Origin: an uncultured Oscillospiraceae bacterium
GTDB lineage: Bacteria > Bacillota_A > Clostridia > Oscillospirales > Oscillospiraceae
Reading direction: 5' to 3'
NCBI GenBank assembly: GCA_947631215.1
Contig: CANRKN010000047.1
Coordinates: 1-14,733, forward strand
DNA length: 14,733 nt
In this document: positions 13,180 through 14,733 of the stretch, one piece after another
How positions within the stretch are numbered: position 1 is the stretch's first letter
Layout: every line of letters begins with the position of its first letter
Made by a program: the position numbers and the translations under genes
Notes under the pieces: generated by a model
Told to the model about the DNA's origin: nothing
Database searches by the model: none
The model's input: the letters and a program-made list of their open reading frames with translations, nothing else

Positions 13180-13956
13180 ATGGCATTAGTAGAACTGGAA
13201 CTGAAGGGTCAGGTAGGTATCCTGACCATCAACCGCCCGGAGGCCCTGAACGCGCTGAACGACCAGGTCATCAGCGAGCTGGACAAGGTCCTGGACAGCA
13301 TCGACACCAATACCGTGCGGTGCCTCATCGTCACCGGCGCGGGCCAGAAGGCCTTCGTGGCCGGCGCGGACATCGCCCAGATGAGCGGTCTTACCAAGGC
13401 CGAGGGCGAGGCCTTCGGAAAGCTTGGCAACGACGTGTTCCGCAAGCTGGAGACCCTCCCCATCCCCACCATCGCCGCGGTGAACGGCTTCGCCCTGGGC
13501 GGCGGCTGCGAGCTCTCCATGAGCTGCGACATCCGCCTGGCCTCCGAGACGGCGGTGTTCGGCCAGCCCGAGGTGGGCCTGGGCATCACCCCCGGCTTCG
13601 GCGGCACCCAGCGCCTGGCCCGGCTCGTGGGCATGGGCAAGGCCAAGGAGATGATCTACACCGCCCGCAACATCAAGGCCCCCGAGGCCCTGGCCTGCGG
13701 CCTGGTGCAGGCGGTCTATCCCGCCGAGGAGCTGATGGCCGAGGCCGAGAAGATGGCCGCGCGCATCGCCGGCAACGCCCCCATCGCCGTGCGGGCCTGC
13801 AAGAAGGCCATCAACGACGGCATGCAGGTGGACATGGACAAGGCCATCGTCGTAGAGGAGAAGCTCTTCGGCTCCTGCTTTGAGACGAAGGACCAGCGCA
13901 ATGCCATGGCCGCGTTCGTGGAAAAGCGCAAGCACGACCCGTTTGAAAACTGCTGA
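13180..13956 (+). CDS. crt: Crotonase / 3-hydroxybutyryl-CoA dehydratase
   Basis: 258 residues, standard short-chain enoyl-CoA hydratase length. It interconverts 3-hydroxybutyryl-CoA and crotonyl-CoA in butyrate synthesis. Oxyanion-hole motifs are AFVAGADIAQM (58-68) and GFALGGGCELSMSCD (103-117); catalytic glutamates are E111 and E131 (GQPEVGLGITPGFGGTQRL), with the family's 20-residue spacing. ATG at 13180 with GAGG 9 nt upstream. Codons are strongly C/G-ending even for this genome, fitting high expression. It is 55 bp from hbd without a terminator between, so the two form one operon, presumably continuing to bcd/etf outside the window. Confidence 0.95.
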   Translation: MALVELELKGQVGILTINRPEALNALNDQVISELDKVLDSIDTNTVRCLIVTGAGQKAFVAGADIAQMSGLTKAEGEAFGKLGNDVFRKLETLPIPTIAAVNGFALGGGCELSMSCDIRLASETAVFGQPEVGLGITPGFGGTQRLARLVGMGKAKEMIYTARNIKAPEALACGLVQAVYPAEELMAEAEKMAARIAGNAPIAVRACKKAINDGMQVDMDKAIVVEEKLFGSCFETKDQRNAMAAFVEKRKHDPFENC

Positions 13957-14011
13957 GGCAGATTTCATATACCAAAGGAATTTTAAAAATTATTTTTAGG
14001 AGGACCACATA

Positions 14012-14733
14012 ATGAAAGTCGCAGTATTTGGCGCCGGCACCATGGGCAGCGGTATCGCCCAGGTCTTTGCCGCCAAGGGCCACACCGTCATGATGTTCGC
14101 CAGCTCCGTCGCTTCCGCTCAGAAGCATAAGGACAAGCTGGCCGCCTCCCTGGCCAAGCGCGTGGCCAAGGGCAAGATGACCCAGGAGGCCGTGGACGCC
14201 CTGCTGGCCAACATCGTCACCGAGGAGCGCCCCGCCGCCGCTGACGCCGATCTGGTCATCGAGTGCGTCAAGGAGGATATGGAGACCAAGAAGACCCTGC
14301 TCAAGGAGCTGGACACCCTGTGCAAGCCCGAGACCGTCTTCGCCTCCAACACCTCCTCTCTGTCCGTCACCGAGATGGGCAACGGCCTTGCCCACCCCGT
14401 CATCGGCATGCACTTCTTCAACCCCGTCCCCAGCATGAAGCTGGTGGAGGTCATCCGGGGCGCCAACACCACCCAGGAGACCTTTGACTTCATCTACAAG
14501 CTGGCCCAGGACATCGGCAAGGACCCCGTGGAGGTCGCCGAGGCCCCCGGCTTCGTCGTCAACAAGATCCTCATCCCCATGATCAACGAGGCCATCGGCC
14601 TGGTGGAGACCGGCGTCGCCTCCGTCGAGGACATCGACAAGGCCATGCAGCTGGGCGCCAACCACCCCATGGGCCCCCTGACCCTGGGCGACTTCATCGG
14701 CCTGGACGTGTGCCTGGCCATCATGGAGACCCT
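14012..14733 (+). CDS. hbd: 3-hydroxybutyryl-CoA dehydrogenase, C-terminus cut by window edge
   Basis: 240 residues are visible of about 280. The Rossmann motif is GAGTMGSG (7-14); the catalytic pair is H134 (GMHFFNPVPSMKLVEVIRG) and E146; SNTSS (112-116), APGFVVNK (178-185) and NHPMGPLTLGD (217-227) are as in Clostridium Hbd. It reduces acetoacetyl-CoA to 3-hydroxybutyryl-CoA. The second-strand end reads VMMFASS, so the usual Arg-Asp (R30-D31 in C. acetobutylicum), where Asp binds the NAD ribose, is replaced by F29-A30. That suggests altered cofactor preference. AGGAGG (13998-14003) stands 8 nt before the ATG. No stop occurs before the window ends. Confidence 0.95.
   Translation, partial: MKVAVFGAGTMGSGIAQVFAAKGHTVMMFASSVASAQKHKDKLAASLAKRVAKGKMTQEAVDALLANIVTEERPAAADADLVIECVKEDMETKKTLLKELDTLCKPETVFASNTSSLSVTEMGNGLAHPVIGMHFFNPVPSMKLVEVIRGANTTQETFDFIYKLAQDIGKDPVEVAEAPGFVVNKILIPMINEAIGLVETGVASVEDIDKAMQLGANHPMGPLTLGDFIGLDVCLAIMET

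Noticed and set aside
13186..13968. Minus-strand open frame opposite crt
   Set aside because: Shadow of a strongly biased C/G-ending gene; Gly/His/Leu-rich with no domain.

Overview
The window looks like chromosome of a high-GC, endospore-forming, butyrate-producing member of the Clostridia (Oscillospiraceae-like). This is inferred from three things: the spoIIAA-spoIIAB-sigF operon, a crt-hbd butyryl-CoA pathway start, and strong AGGAGG-type ribosome binding sites with sigma-A-like promoters in an otherwise G+C-rich sequence. No tRNA, rRNA, CRISPR array or intact insertion sequence was seen. Genus and species cannot be named from the sequence alone.

Layout. 1-1281: 3' part of a MATE efflux transporter, converging on a DtxR-family metalloregulator (1335-1757, minus) across a shared bidirectional terminator. 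1831-3171: CCA-adding enzyme, divergent from the regulator. 3320-3655: a monocistronic, very Lys/Glu-rich coiled-coil protein with its own promoter and terminator. 3706-5205: a HAD hydrolase, a two-helix membrane protein and a VanZ-like protein in a tight cluster. 5219-5340: a 120-bp mosaic palindrome, probably a dispersed intergenic repeat, ending in a terminator. 5428-9160: thioredoxin reductase-like flavoprotein, thioredoxin and valyl-tRNA synthetase, joined by two ATGA overlaps behind one extended -10 promoter. 9213-9851: a compact regulatory island with an Arc-like ribbon-helix-helix gene and an Xre-type gene on the minus strand, divergent from a 51-residue protein whose transcription start is covered by an inverted repeat. 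9964-11452: the spoIIA operon (anti-anti-sigma, anti-sigma, sigma-F), preceded by a perfect Spo0A box. 11520-12983: an exported protein of unknown function with an internal duplication. 13180-end: crotonase and 3-hydroxybutyryl-CoA dehydrogenase (cut by the window edge) behind a near-consensus promoter and a Rex-type operator.

How it fits together. SpoIIAA, SpoIIAB and sigma-F form the partner-switching circuit of the forespore, and the Spo0A box links it to sporulation entry. Crt and Hbd carry out the acetoacetyl-CoA to crotonyl-CoA steps of butyrate synthesis, and the Rex-like site in their leader suggests control by NADH/NAD+ ratio. The TrxB-like/TrxA pair supplies thiol reduction and is cotranscribed with valS.

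Most genes are ordinary housekeeping or sporulation genes. The interest lies in the regulatory architecture: hairpins that overlap promoters, a Spo0A box beside a terminator, a sigF start codon touching the spoIIAB stop in the same frame, the RHH/Xre/51-aa island, a reductase lacking the NADPH phosphate motif, and an Hbd lacking the usual NAD-ribose aspartate. I did not find a clearly new multi-gene system. The RHH/Xre/51-aa island and the AT-hook-like coiled-coil gene are the best candidates for something undescribed.
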